From Zopfochytrium polystomum (Eukaryota; Chytridiomycota; Chytridiomycetes; Chytridiales; Chytridiaceae): a stretch of 64,000 nt of DNA. Both the position numbers and the translations under genes were made by a program. The notes under the pieces are model-generated. The model ran no database searches. It had not been told where the DNA came from and was given only the letters and a program-made list of their open reading frames with translations. Shown in pieces: positions 48,003 to 61,196 of this stretch. The stretch lies in the NCBI GenBank assembly GCA_025765615.1, contig JAIVFJ010000057.1:237501-301500 (forward strand), given 5' to 3'. Numbering within the stretch: position 1 is the first letter of the stretch; each line of letters starts with the position of its first letter.

Positions 48003-50565
48003 GATTGCACCCAATTTGAGAGGTCCGCCAAATTGTCACTCGGCCTTTTATTGCCACAGACACTCGTCAGGTGTGAGCTATGAAGGCTTGTCGGGCATGT
48101 TCTCGTCAATTCCGCTGTAGGTGGTGGCGTCACAATTTCATTTGAAGTATTCACCGGCCGCCATTTGCGCTGTATTTTGCTCTCTCCCTCTTCAGGCGGA
48201 ACCTGCTGAGTGTTCGAACATGACTTGTTTTACCGTTCCGCTTCTTAGGTTCAGCTTGCAGTACCCTCAATTGCTTCTCTTGGAGACCTACCAATCATAT
48301 TTTTTGCACAGCTCGGTGGCTGACTTCACCACAGTGTGAGGACGACAGGCTGTTGAGCCTGCGACCTCAAATAAAAAGAGTATACCCTGCTTTTTTAACT
48401 GATAACTTGTGAGGATTATCAATTTGACTCGACCAAACAATGTTTCACGAAAGTGACGTAACACGGCTGGATCCATTTCCTATTATTTTCATGGGTAATT
48501 CTTGTCCCTGCAAGCCGAACCACTGAGATTTGGACTGTCTCTTAGCCGCGGCCATGTATATTATTCATGTTATTATTACGCACTAAGTTGCAGGCCGAAT
48601 GGCTCAGGCCGCTCTGCTCTATCGGCCAGAGGCCCTCTAGCTCAGTGGTGTAGAGCGCTCCCTTCAATGGGAAAGGTGCTAAGTTCGAGACATGCTGGCA
48701 GTCACTGACTGAATGATGCAGAAATGCTAAGTTCTGCACAATGACTAAGCCTTGCTCCCCTCACTTTTGGAAATGGATTAGGATGATGTGCTTCAGTGGG
48801 TAGAAGTACAGAGTCCAGGTGTACACAGAGCTAACACAGAGCTGCTACATAAGCTACCATGATGAAAGGCCTCATGAAAGGGTATGAGATCATAGGGGTT
48901 TTTCTCCTTTCTTTATTGATGATTTTTACTTATTTTTTCAATTAGTAGTTTATCCTGTTTTTCCTGTTTTTACTGTTTTATCTTTTATTTATTTGTTTGT
49001 TTATTGTCTCTGTGTGTGTCTCTCTTTTCTTTTGTGGCTGTGAGTGACTGTCTTCCTCTTTGCACCAACCAGCTCTCTCCATCTCCTCCATCTTTCTTGG
49101 CAGCTGATGCCAAGAAATGCTCCATGATTTTCTGAGCTGTCTTCCTTGTTTGATGGCTCAGCCCCATTGTTTGGTGACTCACTCCTTCTCTCTCTTCTTT
49201 GTTGTTTTATTTATTGTTTTGTTCTTTTGTATATGTTTTCCCCTCTTTTCCCTTCCTTCTTCCTTCACCCTGCTGATTCCAACCCTCTCCTATTTAAGCA
49301 GCCCACCCCCCATTCTTGTTGCCCCTTAGAACCTGTACCTGAAGTCTTCTTGCCTGCCCTTATTCCTTCTCTGACTGTGTGTATGAGCTGGGGGTGGCAG
49401 TCCCCTGGTGTGTGACAGGAGAATTGGTTCTCTTGGCCATTTATGGCAGTGTGCTGGGTTCAAGTCCCAGTGCGCCTCACCATTCTGCACATACTGTTTA
49501 GGCTGGTCTGGGGTAGGAGCTACTTGATGATGGACGGTGGGAGGGTAAAACTGTGGTAGTGCCTCGCCGGTTCCTGTCAATACATCACTTCAAATCCAGG
49601 TCTCTCAAGGTGATATGAATGAGTTGGCTGGTCAGGTATTATGTGGTGGTATGGTCTCTCTGGTATTCCTCCCTGTCCCTGGTGATGGTTCCTTTGGCCT
49701 TTGGTGGGCCTGGTTCACTGGGTTCAGACCCTCTTCCTTTCATGCTAATACCTGTGGTTGTCTTTGGTGTCTTCCTTGTGTGTGGGAGTGGGTATTGACC
49801 TTCCTTGCTTCTAAGACAGGTTATTCTCTCTGGCCTGGTAAGGCAGAGGTCTGTCTCCTGGTAGGATGGAGCAAGAAGAGTCCCACTGTCTCCCACCCTG
49901 GTTGCACCCTCTTCCTTGGATTGAGTTGGAACACTCTCCTTGGAGTGAGACAAGTTGTGTCTGGTTCTGTTAAGTGGAAAACAGTTCTGATTTGGTTCAA
50001 CAGGCACCTCTGCACACTAACTGTTCCTTGTGTCTGCCCTTTGTCTCTCCAACCCCCTCCAACTCAGGGTTTGACTTGTTGTTTATTTCTTTTGTTGTTT
50101 CTTTTGATGGGTTGTAGTGGCTTGTCACTCCCCTTACCGATTCAGTCGGTCTTACCGATCAAGTCGGTTCTGTCTCTGGTCTAACTTGGCTTTGGCCTTG
50201 TGCCCCAGATGAAACCCTTCTGTGTCTTGCACCAGAGGATTATGCTTTCTTTTGTGATTGTGTCTGTTTCATGCTTTGGTGTGAGAAACCCCTCTTTTGT
50301 GTTAGAGATTTATTTGTGTTTTTCTTGGGCTTTTTAAGATTCCAAATACGCTTTCCTGTCTAGTGCCCCTAGACACCCTCCTTTTGCCCCTTTTCATTAG
50401 TCAGGATTGGTATTTAGGTCCATGCTCTAGTTTCCACCTATAGCCCTAGGTGAGGAGTTAGAGAGCACAGTCTCACAACAGTATCAATCTCCTTGAGCTG
50501 CACGACCCAATAGATACTGCTTTGAAATTTTTAGTAGCTCTTTTTATTCACAGGTCCCTCATTTA
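48003..50565. other. Repeat-island DNA, mostly unassigned
   Basis: The stretch contains a tRNA-like sequence (48632-48700) and a T-arm-like segment at about 49449-49475 (CTGGGTTCAAGTCCCAG, a perfect five-base stem around TTCAAGT). Open frames on either strand (for example 49615-50184, plus) lack recognisable domains. No complete transposase or polymerase was seen. Confidence 0.4.
48632..48700 (+). repeat. tRNA-derived relic (SINE head or tRNA pseudogene)
   Basis: TAGCTCAGTGGTGTAGAGCG matches a tRNA D-arm (internal A-box) and AAGTTCGAGAC matches a B-box, at about tRNA spacing. The acceptor ends do not pair and the T-stem is broken, so this is not a functional tRNA. A pol III-derived SINE or a decayed tRNA gene fits. 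Confidence 0.5.
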
Positions 50566-50868
50566 TGTCAGGAACATGGCAGGACAGGGCAAGGCAGACA
50601 AGGAACTGAGAGGAGTGATGATTGTATTGGAAGCAATAATTTACTTGAGGGATGGGACAGGTCCCCCATCCCCCTTTTATACCTTTGGAGAGTCTTCCTT
50701 GTCAAGACTCAAAGTAAGTTCCAGAAAGAGCAATTAGTAATGATACCAATGATACCAATGACAACAAGACAAGTCAGGAAAGCAAAGAAGGTTCCAGAAG
50801 GTTCCACAAGGTTCCATGAAGGAATGTTCTAGAAGGTTCCAGAGGTTTCCGGAGGGTGATTCATAACA
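50566..50868 (+). repeat. Solo LTR (family B), second copy, with target duplication
   Basis: A 303-bp unit starts TGTCAGGAACATGG and ends GATTCATAACA, closely matching 5358-5663. It is flanked by ATTTA on both sides (50561-50565 and 50869-50873). Independent insertion is shown by the different target site. Confidence 0.93.
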
Positions 50869-50873
50869 ATTTA

Positions 50874-51736
50874 GTATATTTTATTTACAAGTTTGTATGA
50901 CCAACTGCACCGGTGTCTTAATGAAGTAGAAATTCTCCACATATTGGCTTTACAGAAGGGCAATGCGCCTGTGTTGCTGGGGTACTAAGTCCAGTTTATG
51001 TGCCCTTAAAAGTGGTCCCACCACCAGAGGGATCTTAGTTTTTGTCTATAGTTTTCATTTTCCATAAAAAAAATCGATTTATTTTTTTGGTTTTGGTATG
51101 GTCCGAACACAAAATCAAACAGTCCTTCTGTGGCTCCCCCTCCCTTTGCGTTAGCCCAAGTTATAGAGGGGTTTCCCTGAAAATATTGCAAAATATCCCA
51201 TCGGTGGCACCCACGGTACAGAAAGGGTTGAAAAAAGGTGCGGCGTGTAAAGCCAACGTTCATTCTCTTTTTTTTTTGTTACTATTTCACGAAACAGGGA
51301 AGCAGCGGGCGGGAAGTGGAAAGAAACTTAAAAAAAAAAAAAAAAAAAAAAAAAAGAACGAAGAGGGCAACAAGCAAAATCGAAAGAGGCCGCCGAGCAG
51401 CGCGGCCGGAGAGAGGGAGAGGAAAGAGGGAAGGCTGCAAACGAAAAGAGAGAGAGAAACCAGAGACAGCCGAAGAGGCAGCCGTGAGAAAGCGAGAGAG
51501 AGAGAGAGAGAGAAGGGAAGGGGGGCTGCAAACTCTTCCCCAAAGAGAAAGTCGGACGGAAAGCAACGCGAAAAATAAGATATAAAGAGAGAGAGGGGCA
51601 AAAAGAAAAAACGCAAGAAAGTAGAAAGGGCAACGAGGCGTTTTGAGAAAGTGGATGGCGAAAAATAAAAAGAATAATTGATGTGGGCGGGCAGAAGATA
51701 GACCGAGAGAGAGAAAGGTAAGGGAGAGAGAGTGAA

Positions 51737-51768
<32 letters not shown>

Positions 51769-51786
51769 GGCCAGACTCGGCCTACA
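50874..51786. other. Purine-rich flank downstream of the PH-domain gene
   Basis: This holds a poly-A run (51330-51354) and a strongly purine-rich stretch with GA and GACA tracts (51360-51770), just beyond the stop codon of the minus-strand gene. No gene was recognised. Confidence 0.5.
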
Positions 51787-54700
51787 CTACTCCTTCCCGC
51801 CGGCCTTGGCCTTTGGCTGCTTCTTCTTCTTCTTCTTACGCCGCACGATAATCACCTCCTCCTCCGACGAGGACTCGCTCTCCTCGCCCGCCGCACCGCC
51901 CGGCGCTGCCTTGCCCTTGCGCGACTTGCCGCCCCTCCCTTCCTCGTCTTCGTCTTCGTCGTCGTCGTCGTCCGGAACAGTCGCGTAGACGATCCGCCGC
52001 CGCCGCCCGCTCCCCTCGCCCTTGCTCGTCGACGACTTCTTCGTCTTCCCGCCGGCCCCCGCCGCCGCCGCCGCCTTCTCCGCCTTCTTCGACTCGATCT
52101 CCGCAACAAGCTCCTGCTCCTCCGCCTCCCGCCGCCGACCCCCGTCGCCGCCGTCCTTCTCCTTGCCCTCTCCTCCCTCGTCGTCGTCCTCCTCCTCGTC
52201 GTCGTCCAACCCCTCGCCCTCCCCGCCCTCCTCAACCTCCACCCCGCGCCGCCGCAGCCGCCGCCGCCGCTCCGCCTCCCGCTCCCGCCGCTCCGCGACC
52301 GCCTCTTTCTCCACCTCCGCCGCGTTCCGCACGTTCGCCGGACGCCGCCGCTCGCCGATAAACTCCCGCCCGGGCGCGAGCGGCGCCCCACTACCACCAC
52401 TGCCCGCCGTCCGCAGCCCGCTACTCATCCCCGTCATCCCCGTCATCCCCGTCAGCCCCGTCAGTCCCGTCCCCAACCCAGTCCCCAACCCCGTCCCGAT
52501 CGCAGACGGGTCATAGTGCCCCGGCGGCGGCGGTTGCGGAGGCAGCCCCGCCGCAGCGGCGGGGTGCAGGCTGGGCAGCCCAAAGCTCGAGATGCCGCCC
52601 GCAAACGAGGACGCCGGGAACGCGAACCCGCCGCCGGCGCCGCCGACGCCGACGCTCCCCATCATCATCATCGCCGGCGGCGGCGGCGGCCGCCCTCCGC
52701 CCATGTACATGGCAAGGTGCGGCGCCGTCGGCGCCTGCAGCGGCGACATCCCGCCGACGCCGCCTGCGCCGCCGCCCATCAGCAGCGGGCTCGACCCCGG
52801 CCCAGCGCCCGCGGGTACCCCGCCAGCCGGCCCCATCGCCACTGACGCGCGCTCCGGCTTCTTTGAACCACTGCCGCCCCCGCCGCCGCGTTCGCGCCCA
52901 CCGCCGGCGCCGCCGCCGTCGTCCGAGTCCGTCTCCGAGTCCGACTCGCGCAGCTTGCGCGCCGACACCGTCTTCGGCTGGCGGCGGCTGCCGCGCCTGC
53001 GGCGGCCGTCCGAGTCCGTCGACGACGTGCCCGACGACCCGCTGTCGTCGTCGTCGTCATCATCTTCGGACCCCGCGCCGCCCTTCGCCGTGTTCTTACC
53101 CTGCTGTTGCTGAAACTCGTCCTCTTCTTCCTCAGACCCGCTGGCCGTGCTCCCGCTCTCCGACCCGGAGCCCGACTTGCCCTTGCGCCGCCGCGCTGCG
53201 GCGGACCCTTTGCCCTTTTTGCCAGAGAGCTTCTTGTCAGAGTCGGAGCCGCGGCCGCTCGATGTTAGCGCTGCGCCTGCCGCGCCCGTTTGCGGCGGTC
53301 CTAAGCACAATTTTTTTTTTTGTAAGGAGGTAGGGTGCATGCGAGAAAGAAAGACGGGGAAGAAGTGTCAGCCGCATAAACAAAAACGAAAAACGAAACC
53401 AAAACGAATTTCGTTCAATCGACTCGCCGTACCAAACGGAGTTCCTCCAGTACGCTCAAGCATCTTGAAATGTTCCTTCATCCTAGGATACGCTGAATCA
53501 GTCCCAAACGCCTTCTCCTCTTCTTTTTTCTTCTTCAATAAAAAGTTTCACCTTTCAGTTTCCAGCCACTTCTCCCTCATAAAGTTGTGGTGGTTGGCCA
53601 GCACCGGGTCCTCGTACCCGACGTCGGGCGCGTACTCGCTCATCGGGTACGAGTTTGGCGGCTGCGGCATGTACGGGTTCCCTGGGTATCCGGGGAAACC
53701 GCCCATCATGGGGACCGCCGGCGGCAGCGGGCCCATCCCCGGCGGGTACATGCCGGGCGGCGCACCCTGCATCATCTGTGGCGGCATGTACGGGTACCCC
53801 GGCGGCACGCCGAACGGCGCCCCCGAGCCCATGGCGCCGGGTGGAGGCATTCCACCCATCTGCGGCGGCGCGGGCGCCCCCGGCACCTGCCCCGCGGCGG
53901 CGGCGGCTGCAGCGCCGGGCCCGCCGCCGGGCGCGCCGCCGGCCCACCAGCTCTGCAGCGGGCTCTGCACGGCCAGCGACGGCGGCAGGCCCGACGCGCC
54001 GCCGAACGGCGTGCCGACGGGCGACGCGCCAATCTTGGGGCGGTACATGCCCATCTTCTTCATGGCGTCTCTCTCCTTCTGCCACCGGTCGACCTCGCCC
54101 AGCAGGCCGCCCTCGATCTTGGATTTCGGCGCGTTTTTGTTCACGTCGACCAGCAAGCCGCCCGCGCCCGCCCGCTCGTGCGCGTGCAGCGTTGGGAGGT
54201 GCGGCGCCTCGTCCGGCTTCACCGTCGCGCCGAGCCCGATCGAGTGCGCGTGCAGGTCCATCTGTCGGTTGAGCAGCGCCTTCTCCTGCGCCTCCTTGAC
54301 TTCGGGCTCCAGCTGAACCAGCGGGCCTTGCGAGCGCGACCGGTTCCCAAGGCCGCTGACCCCGCCGCCGCCGGCGCCGCCTTTTTCGGGGATTTTCGCG
54401 AGCAGCGAGTTCTCGGCGTAAAGACTGAATCCCTGGATAACAACAAGGGGAAACAAACAGAAAATGGTGAGCGGTCGGAGAGGGGGTTGTCTGATTTTTC
54501 GTCCTGACTCACCGGCTCGTCCGCGGCAGATCCTACTTCAGACGCTGCCTGCACGGCCATGCCGGGAAACATTCCGGGTCCAAAAGGCATGAACGGTACG
54601 CCAGGCATGAACGGGACCATCGGGTTCACCAAACCCTTTCCGTCGCCAATGACCTGTTCATCGTCGTCCTCGTCGTCCTCGTCCTCGTCCTCGTCATCCT

Positions 54701-57700
54701 CTTCGTCGTCTTCGTCGTCGTACTCTTCGCTCCCGTCCTCGTCAGAGTCATCCTCATCCGACCCGCTGTACTCGTCGTCGTCCACCTCGTCCGACCCATC
54801 GCTCGACTCGCTGACGCTGCCCACGTCGCTGTCTTCCTCGTCCTCCTCGTCGTCGTCCTCATCGTCGCTGGCAGCCGCGACGGCCCTCGCGGCCTTTTTC
54901 GGCACCTTTTTCACCACGGAATCACGCTTGTTCCCGCGAATCGACCCGGCCGCAGACAGCGGGCTGGATCCTAAGGGCGTCGCCCCCGCACCGACGCCCG
55001 CGACGCCGCTGACGCTCGACAGCATCGAAACCCGCGACTGCCGCTCCCGCAGAGGGACCTCGTCCTCCTCGCTGTCGTCCTCCTCCCCCGCGTCGTCTCC
55101 CTCGCCGCCGTCGGCGTCATCCTCGTCGTCATCATCGTCGCCTTCGCTCCCCACCGCGCTGCCATTCTCCCCGCCATCCTTTCTTCCCTTGCCTTTCGAT
55201 TTCCCCGTCTTGCCCCCAGCAGCCCCAAGCGCCGACGGCACCGCCGAGCTCCGCTTCGCCATCTTCGCGGCGGCGGCGGCCACCCGCTTCTTCTTCCCCT
55301 TCTTCCCGCTCGGCATCGCCAGCGCCGGCGACGAGGCGACAACCAGCGACGCACCGCCCATCGCGCCCGTCGCCGAGTTTGCAAACTGGTACTGCCACGT
55401 CCACGACCCGTCCGGCTGCATCACGGGCACCGCCACGAGCACAAGGTCCGTCTGCGTCACCGCCGCGTCGGCGGCGGCGGCGGTGACCGCGGCGGCCGCT
55501 GGCGCGGGGGGCGCGGGAGTCCACGCCGTTGCCGTGGGCTCCGCCACGGTGGAGGCGGCGGCACCTGCGTCGGCGGCGGCGGCGCCGTCGTCTCCGGCCG
55601 CGTCTGGCTCGCCGTCGCCGGCGGAGCTGGCTTCCTCGTCACCGTCGCCATCGCCGTCGCCGTCGTCGTCGCTGCTGCCTGCGTCGTCGGGGCCCGGCGA
55701 GGGACCGGCGGTGGCGACAGAGCCAGCGACGGCGCGGGACGCCGGCGGGGCAGGAGCCGTCGCCTGCGGAGACACGTCCGCCGGCGTGGGCGCGGGCGCG
55801 GGCGCAGGCGTCGGCGCGGAGGGCTGCAGCGCGCGGTTCCGCTCGACCCAGTCCGTAAACGCCTTGACCTTTGCCGCGACCTCCTGCGCCTCGTAGTCCG
55901 CGCGGGCGACGTTTCCCGACGCGACGGCCTGCAGCCACGCGTCGACCATGCTCGCCTCGAAACTGCTGGTCTCGGACATCCACGTCGCGCGCTTGTCGTC
56001 CAGGACCTGGTCGAGCCGCGGTTTGACTTGCGCGAGGCTTTCGACCGACATGGGCAAACCGGCGACTTCGTTCGGAGACAGATACAGCAGCCCCCAGTCG
56101 CGCTTCTTGCCCGCCGATGGCGCCGGCGGGAGCAGGCCGACCAGACCTTCCCGGACGTCCGCCTCCAGGCGTCCCAGGTCCGAGTCGAGGTGGAAGGCTC
56201 CGAGGGCGGCGGTGACAAAACGAATGTGGTCGCTCATGTCGCTTGGGATGGTGATTTGTACTCTGTCCGGCAAGGGCCGGGCGTCAATGCCCTCCTCAAT
56301 GTCAACCAAGGGGTCAGGTCCGTAAAATCCGGGTCCTGGGTATCCAAGCGTCTTCCGGTGGGGCTGCAGCGAAGCGCGCTTGAGCGTCGACGCCGATATT
56401 TTGAGGTCTCCTTCGAATTGAATGACCACTTTGTCGCCGTTCGGCGGACCAGGCAGCGCCACAGAAGCCGCCGTGGACGAAAAGACTGGATCAATGTACA
56501 CGTGCTTGACGCGAACGAACCTGAAGGCCGCGGGCTTCTTGAGGCGGTATGCGTCCCTCGAGTCGTAAAAGGCAATATCTGGGTCCCGCACTTCGGCGTT
56601 GACAAAGGGAGGAGGCAGAGATCCGTTCGATGTGGTGGCGGAGGAGGAGGCGGACACGCCGTCCGCGGGGTAATCGGAGACGTCCGACGCCTTTTTTCTG
56701 CTCTTGTTGGCAAAAAGCCGTCTGAAACCTCCCGCCGATGACGATTCCTTGCCTGCGTCGTCCTTTTGCCCCGTGGCGCCCTGGCTGGAGATTGAAAACA
56801 GCGTAGGAGGCTCCGCCAAGTTGCTGACGACGACCAGCATCTCCTTCCACTCGCTGCCGTACTGCAAGCGAACCATCGCCTTCCCCTCGTAGTGAACTCC
56901 CCTTGCCGGCGCGTTCTCCAGCTCCCCGATCCGGGCGGTCGCGAACGGAGAGAGCCCCAGGTCGGACCACACTCGCGCTCGTTCTTCCCCGGCGAGGAGC
57001 CGGAGAGTGAGGTGTTCGCTGAGCTTGCACGCCTCGAACGACGACAGCCTCGCCGCGACCGCCCACGCGTTGGCGGCAATGGACGAGCGCACGGCAACGT
57101 GCGTGACGTGCGATCCAGCCACGCAGAGAGCCAGGAACGTGTCGTAAGGTGCGGGCGGCACAACAGCTCGGCCAGAAGAAGATCTGCGACGCACAAAGGG
57201 CTGGTATCCGAAAGGCAGCATCTCGACCACGGCGTTGGACATGGGCAGTCTGATTGGGATGGAAGAGTCGGACGAGACGGCTGCGGTCTTGACCGCGTCC
57301 ACCAATGCCGCGTCGGGCTCTCTTGCCCCCTCGCTCTCCATGATGCCGTCAAATGTCGGGGTGGGCACGTAAGCCCTGGTTGCAATGTCCTCTGGCACGG
57401 GCCACAGAGTCAAAAAGGAGCCCCGGAGCTCAGCCCAGTACTTTAACCACTCCCCGCCAACATCGTGCGGAGCGGCAGCGCGGCCAGAAGAGGAACTGGG
57501 GCGCGGCGGCAACGGCTCTCCAGAGACACCAACGTCGTTGCAGGCGAAAATGAACCCAGAGATGTAAAGCTTGCCGTTGTAGGCATCGACCAGGGGAGAA
57601 ATAAACGTTGGCTTTGGTGGCAACCCTCGGTTCAACGAGCTTCGACCCGAACTCGAAGTTTGGGTCCTTGACGATTTCGGGGGCGGGGAAACGGGGCCCG

Positions 57701-58670
57701 GGTTGCCGGCGGTGACGGCGTGGAAAGCGTCTAGCTGCAGCAAAGGCGTGACTGTCGCGGAGGCGCGACGCGGGGCGGGATCCTCGGCGATGGCCCTGGC
57801 ACCGGCACCGTGGTGGGTATCGGGAACCGGGGTCGAGGGTGTCAGAGACGGCGACACGACTGGGGATCCGGACGACGTCTTGGGCTTTGACCAAGAGAAG
57901 ATGCCTTTCTTGGCGGGCGCGGCGGGCGCGTCGGCGGCGGCGGCGGCGGTCGGCTGCATTGACGATGAGCGGCGCGCGTCCTTTTGGGACATGGACCGAG
58001 ACTGCAATGCGACGCCGCCGGCGCCGCCGGCGCTTGCACTGGCGACGGGAGCGGCAGGAAGGGCTGGCAGGAGGAGGAAAAGGAGAGATCTGTAAGCGGA
58101 GGGCAGGTTGGCGGTGGAAGAGGGGGAACAAATCACGATCTCGCCGGACTCACGGTTGTGCGTGATGGACGAGGACGACAAGGCGCGGGCGGCGCGGCCC
58201 GGCGCGAGCGTGGGACGGCCCGATCTCTCGTTGCCGGTGCGGTTGTTGGGTTGATTGCTGCCGCCGAGGCGGCCCTTGTTTTGCCCGAGGGAGTAGCCGT
58301 CCTCGTTGTTGATAACATCGTAGTCGTCGTCGCTGTCATTGTCGTCGTCCTCGTCGTCGTCGTCCTCGTCTGGGTCAGAATCCTCCGAGGACGACGACGA
58401 CAGCGACGACGAGCCGTCGTGGTCGTCTCTTGCTCCTCCTCCTCGTCCGTCGTCGTGGTCCGCGCGTGGTGCTGCTGCTGCTGGCCGACGGGTTGGGTCG
58501 ACAATGGATGGCACGGTTCGTTCGCCGGGCAGGATGGCGGTGGCAGCACGATCCCTGCCGCCGCCGCCGCCGCCGCCGAGGCCGCCGCCGCCAAGACGGC
58601 TGCTGCCAATTGTTGTATTTGCGGGAGATGGCGAGGGCACCGACGAAGACGCCGTCGTGGGCGGCGGCAT
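51787..58670 (-). CDS. Caf120/Skg3-like PH-domain protein with acidic low-complexity regions
   Basis: One large minus-strand gene from ATG 58670. Introns inferred: about 58050-58146 (GTGAGT, in frame), 54433-54509, one ending near 53505, then a small exon (about 53435-53505, KAFGTDSAYPRMKEHFKMLE) and one ending near 53302; the last exon ends in a Lys-rich tail at 51787. The central part resembles the PH region of fungal Caf120/Skg3 proteins: YNGKLYISGFIFACNDVGV, GEWLKYWAELRGSFLTLWPV, YDTFLALCVAGSHVTHVAV, MVRLQYGSEWKEMLVVVSN, DPDIAFYDSRDAYRLKKPAA. Such proteins associate with CCR4-NOT or the bud-neck cortex in yeast. Glu/Asp/Ser-rich tracts, then a Gly/Pro/Met-rich and a Lys/Arg-rich C-terminus surround it. 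Function here is inferred from fold only. Confidence 0.6.
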
Positions 58671-58740
58671 TTTTCCCCCCTTATTTCTTTTTTTTTTTTC
58701 TTTTTTTTTTTTACTCTCTTTTAGGTCCACCCAATCATTC

Positions 58741-58861
<121 letters not shown>

Positions 58862-59072
58862 CTCTCATCTCCTCTCTCCCATAAAAAACAAAAATGAAGA
58901 AAGAAAAAAAAGGACTCCAAAGTCAAGACCAACATCGTTCGTTCGCTCATGTTCGTTTCGTTCGTTTGTTCGTTCGGTCAGCGCGCGCGCGAGAGGAAGA
59001 AAACCCCCCACCCACCCCACCAACACCCCCCAACGCGTCGTGAGTAAAATACATTAGCCAAAATAATATTGA

Positions 59073-59073
59073 A

Positions 59074-59126
<53 letters not shown>
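59073..59126. repeat. (AGT)n trinucleotide microsatellite
   Basis: About 17 consecutive AGT/TAG units lie in noncoding DNA. Confidence 0.97.
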
Positions 59127-59748
59127 AAACATGACACTTATCAGTTGTACTTTACACGTACTCACGCGCAAGGGTAAGCCGACCGCGTTCAAACGAACCC
59201 TTGTCCATACCACACCACACCGGACCACCAAACTCACGCACACACTGTCCTCCAGCCGCTCCCTCCCGCACGGCGCACGCACTGAGCCACTCCAACCCAA
59301 TTCGCCCTGTGTGGGCGTGCCAGTTGAAACAGCCGCGCTCAAATGACAACATCGGGGGCTGCCACCACACGCTGCTTACTGCAAGCATGTATAAAGGTGG
59401 AGAGGACAGGCGAAGGCGAGGAGAAGGGGCCGGGAAAAAACGTCAAAACGAGTGTATTTTGGATCTCGACGGGATGCACGAGAGCAAGGGAGAACAGAGG
59501 CAGAGCGGCTCTCCACCCGACCCTCCCCCACTTCCACACGCCCGTTCGGAAAGACCACTACGCCATTTACCCCGCCTGTTCAATCCTTGCCAACAAACAG
59601 AAAAATAAAAAGGGGGGGTCCACCCGTGCCCCGCCCTCGCCATCATCGCCTCCTCCGGCTACTGCACCTCCTGCCTCCCCCGTCTCCCTCACCCCAAAAC
59701 AACCTTCTGCTCCTCCCCCTCCCCCCTTGTGACTGTCTGCGGCGGTGT

Positions 59749-61029
59749 TTACGCGGTGGCAGACTTGCGGATGGAAGAAAGCCGCTTCTTGGTCTCGGCC
59801 CTCTTCTCCTTGCGCTCCTTGACGCGCTGGGCGAGGAGCTTTGCGTACTCGGCAGCTGCCTCCTTGGAGCGCGCGACAGCACGGCGCCTCTCGGCCATTC
59901 GGTGCCTCTTGCGCTGGAGGGTGAGGGGGGTGACCAGACGCTGGATCTTGGGCGCCTTCGAGTGGGGCTTCTTGCCCTCCTTCTTGGGCTGAATCTCACG
60001 GCGGATAACGTACTTCCGGACATCGTCTTCTTTGCTCAGCGACTATGTGCATGTAATTTTCGCGCAGCGACATAATGTCAGGAACTGAAACCAAAAAGGA
60101 AAGGCTTTGAAGAAAAAGTCTACTTACGAAGAGCTTGCGGATCTTGGAGGCACGCTTCGGGCCGAGCCTCTTGGGGACGGTGACATCGGTAAGACCCGGG
60201 ATGGGGGTGTCACCCTGCTTGACAACGACCAGGGAAAGAGCCGAAATGTCGGGGCCAACGATGCAACCGCGGACGGTCTTGCGCTTGCGCTCACCAGTGC
60301 GGCGGGGGCGGTAGCACGAGTGGCCCTCAGACAGGAGCAGCGACGCACGGCCAGGCTTCAGGACACCCTGCTTCATGGGGAAACCCTGCTTGTCGTTTCC
60401 ACCAGTGATCTTCAGCACGTAGCCAGCAAACTCGTCGCCGAGCTGGTCCGCCTTGACCTCGGCCGACATGCGCTTGTCGTAGAAGATGCGCCTGCGTTTC
60501 CGATGTGAGGTCTGGCGTGTCAGAGTGGCTGCTGGGGGGGGAGGGGTTTCCGACCACTTTTGTCCCACTCGCACAACTATTACAACTCTACTCACAGGCG
60601 ACGCTCATCGTCGATTTCGATCGACTTTTGGGAGCCAAGGGCTGGGTAGGCGATGTTCAACTGCGGGAGAGATGTGCACGGGTTAGGTTGTTGGGAAGGA
60701 AGAGCATCCTTGAGGGTTGCGCGGGCATCTCGTCGCGAGCGATCAGGGGGAGAGAGATTGCGTAAACTGAAGAGGGTGCTGCCAACGATCCAGGCAGCAG
60801 CGATGGCGAGCGAGATTCGCGCCTGACCTCGCAACGGAGGGATGCGATGGCGAGAAAGGCGACGGATTTGCGGAAGGGGACGAAGCGAGGCAATCGGAGG
60901 TAGAGGTGGGGGGTGCCGGTGGGATGGGATGGAATGGAATGGAATGGGATGGGATGGGATGGGTTGGGATGGGAGAGGTGGAGCGCTCTCCTCCGGCCCA
61001 AGGTCTTGCTCCAGCGACCGTACCTTCAT
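59749..61029 (-). CDS. RPS6: 40S ribosomal protein eS6
   Basis: This small-subunit protein is the classic S6-kinase/TOR-pathway target. Exons on minus: 61029-61024 (only ATGAAG), 60660-60596, 60491-60128, 60042-59749. Conserved: [134 protein letters not shown], ending [11 protein letters not shown]. The RLSS near the C-terminus keeps the basophilic-kinase site of fungal eS6. The split of a two-codon first exon by a long intron is common in fungal ribosomal-protein genes. Confidence 0.97.
60920..60974. repeat. (GGGAT/GGAAT)n pentamer repeat in RPS6 intron 1
   Basis: About ten imperfect 5-bp units lie within the first intron of RPS6 (60661-61023). Confidence 0.9.
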
Positions 61030-61157
61030 GATGGCGGGAGAAAAGGATGAAGAATTTCTTGCAGCAATATTCCTCTGATGGGTTCAATCAATCAGCAATA
61101 TGAAAGAGCACTCCTGAACCGATTCGTTGGTTCGAGGTCGGCTCAGTTAGGCGCACA

Positions 61158-61196
<39 letters not shown>

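Noticed and set aside
49391..49480. Functional tRNA gene ending GGGTTCAAGTCCCAGTGCGCC
   Set aside because: The T-arm is perfect, but no matching 5' acceptor strand (GGCGCA) or D-arm lies at the right distance upstream.
49615..50184. Plus-strand open frame of 189 codons in the repeat island
   Set aside because: Trp/Cys/Leu-rich translation with no domain; its antisense frame is equally open. Probably random in repeat DNA.
53587..54507. Plus-strand Arg-rich open frame opposite the PH-domain gene
   Set aside because: It is an antisense shadow of Gly/Pro/Met-rich codons, with no start context or motifs.
54559..55896. Plus-strand Ser/Pro/Ala-rich open frame of about 445 codons
   Set aside because: It is antisense to Asp/Glu-rich codons of the PH-domain gene (GAC read backwards gives GTC/TCG). 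Composition alone explains it.
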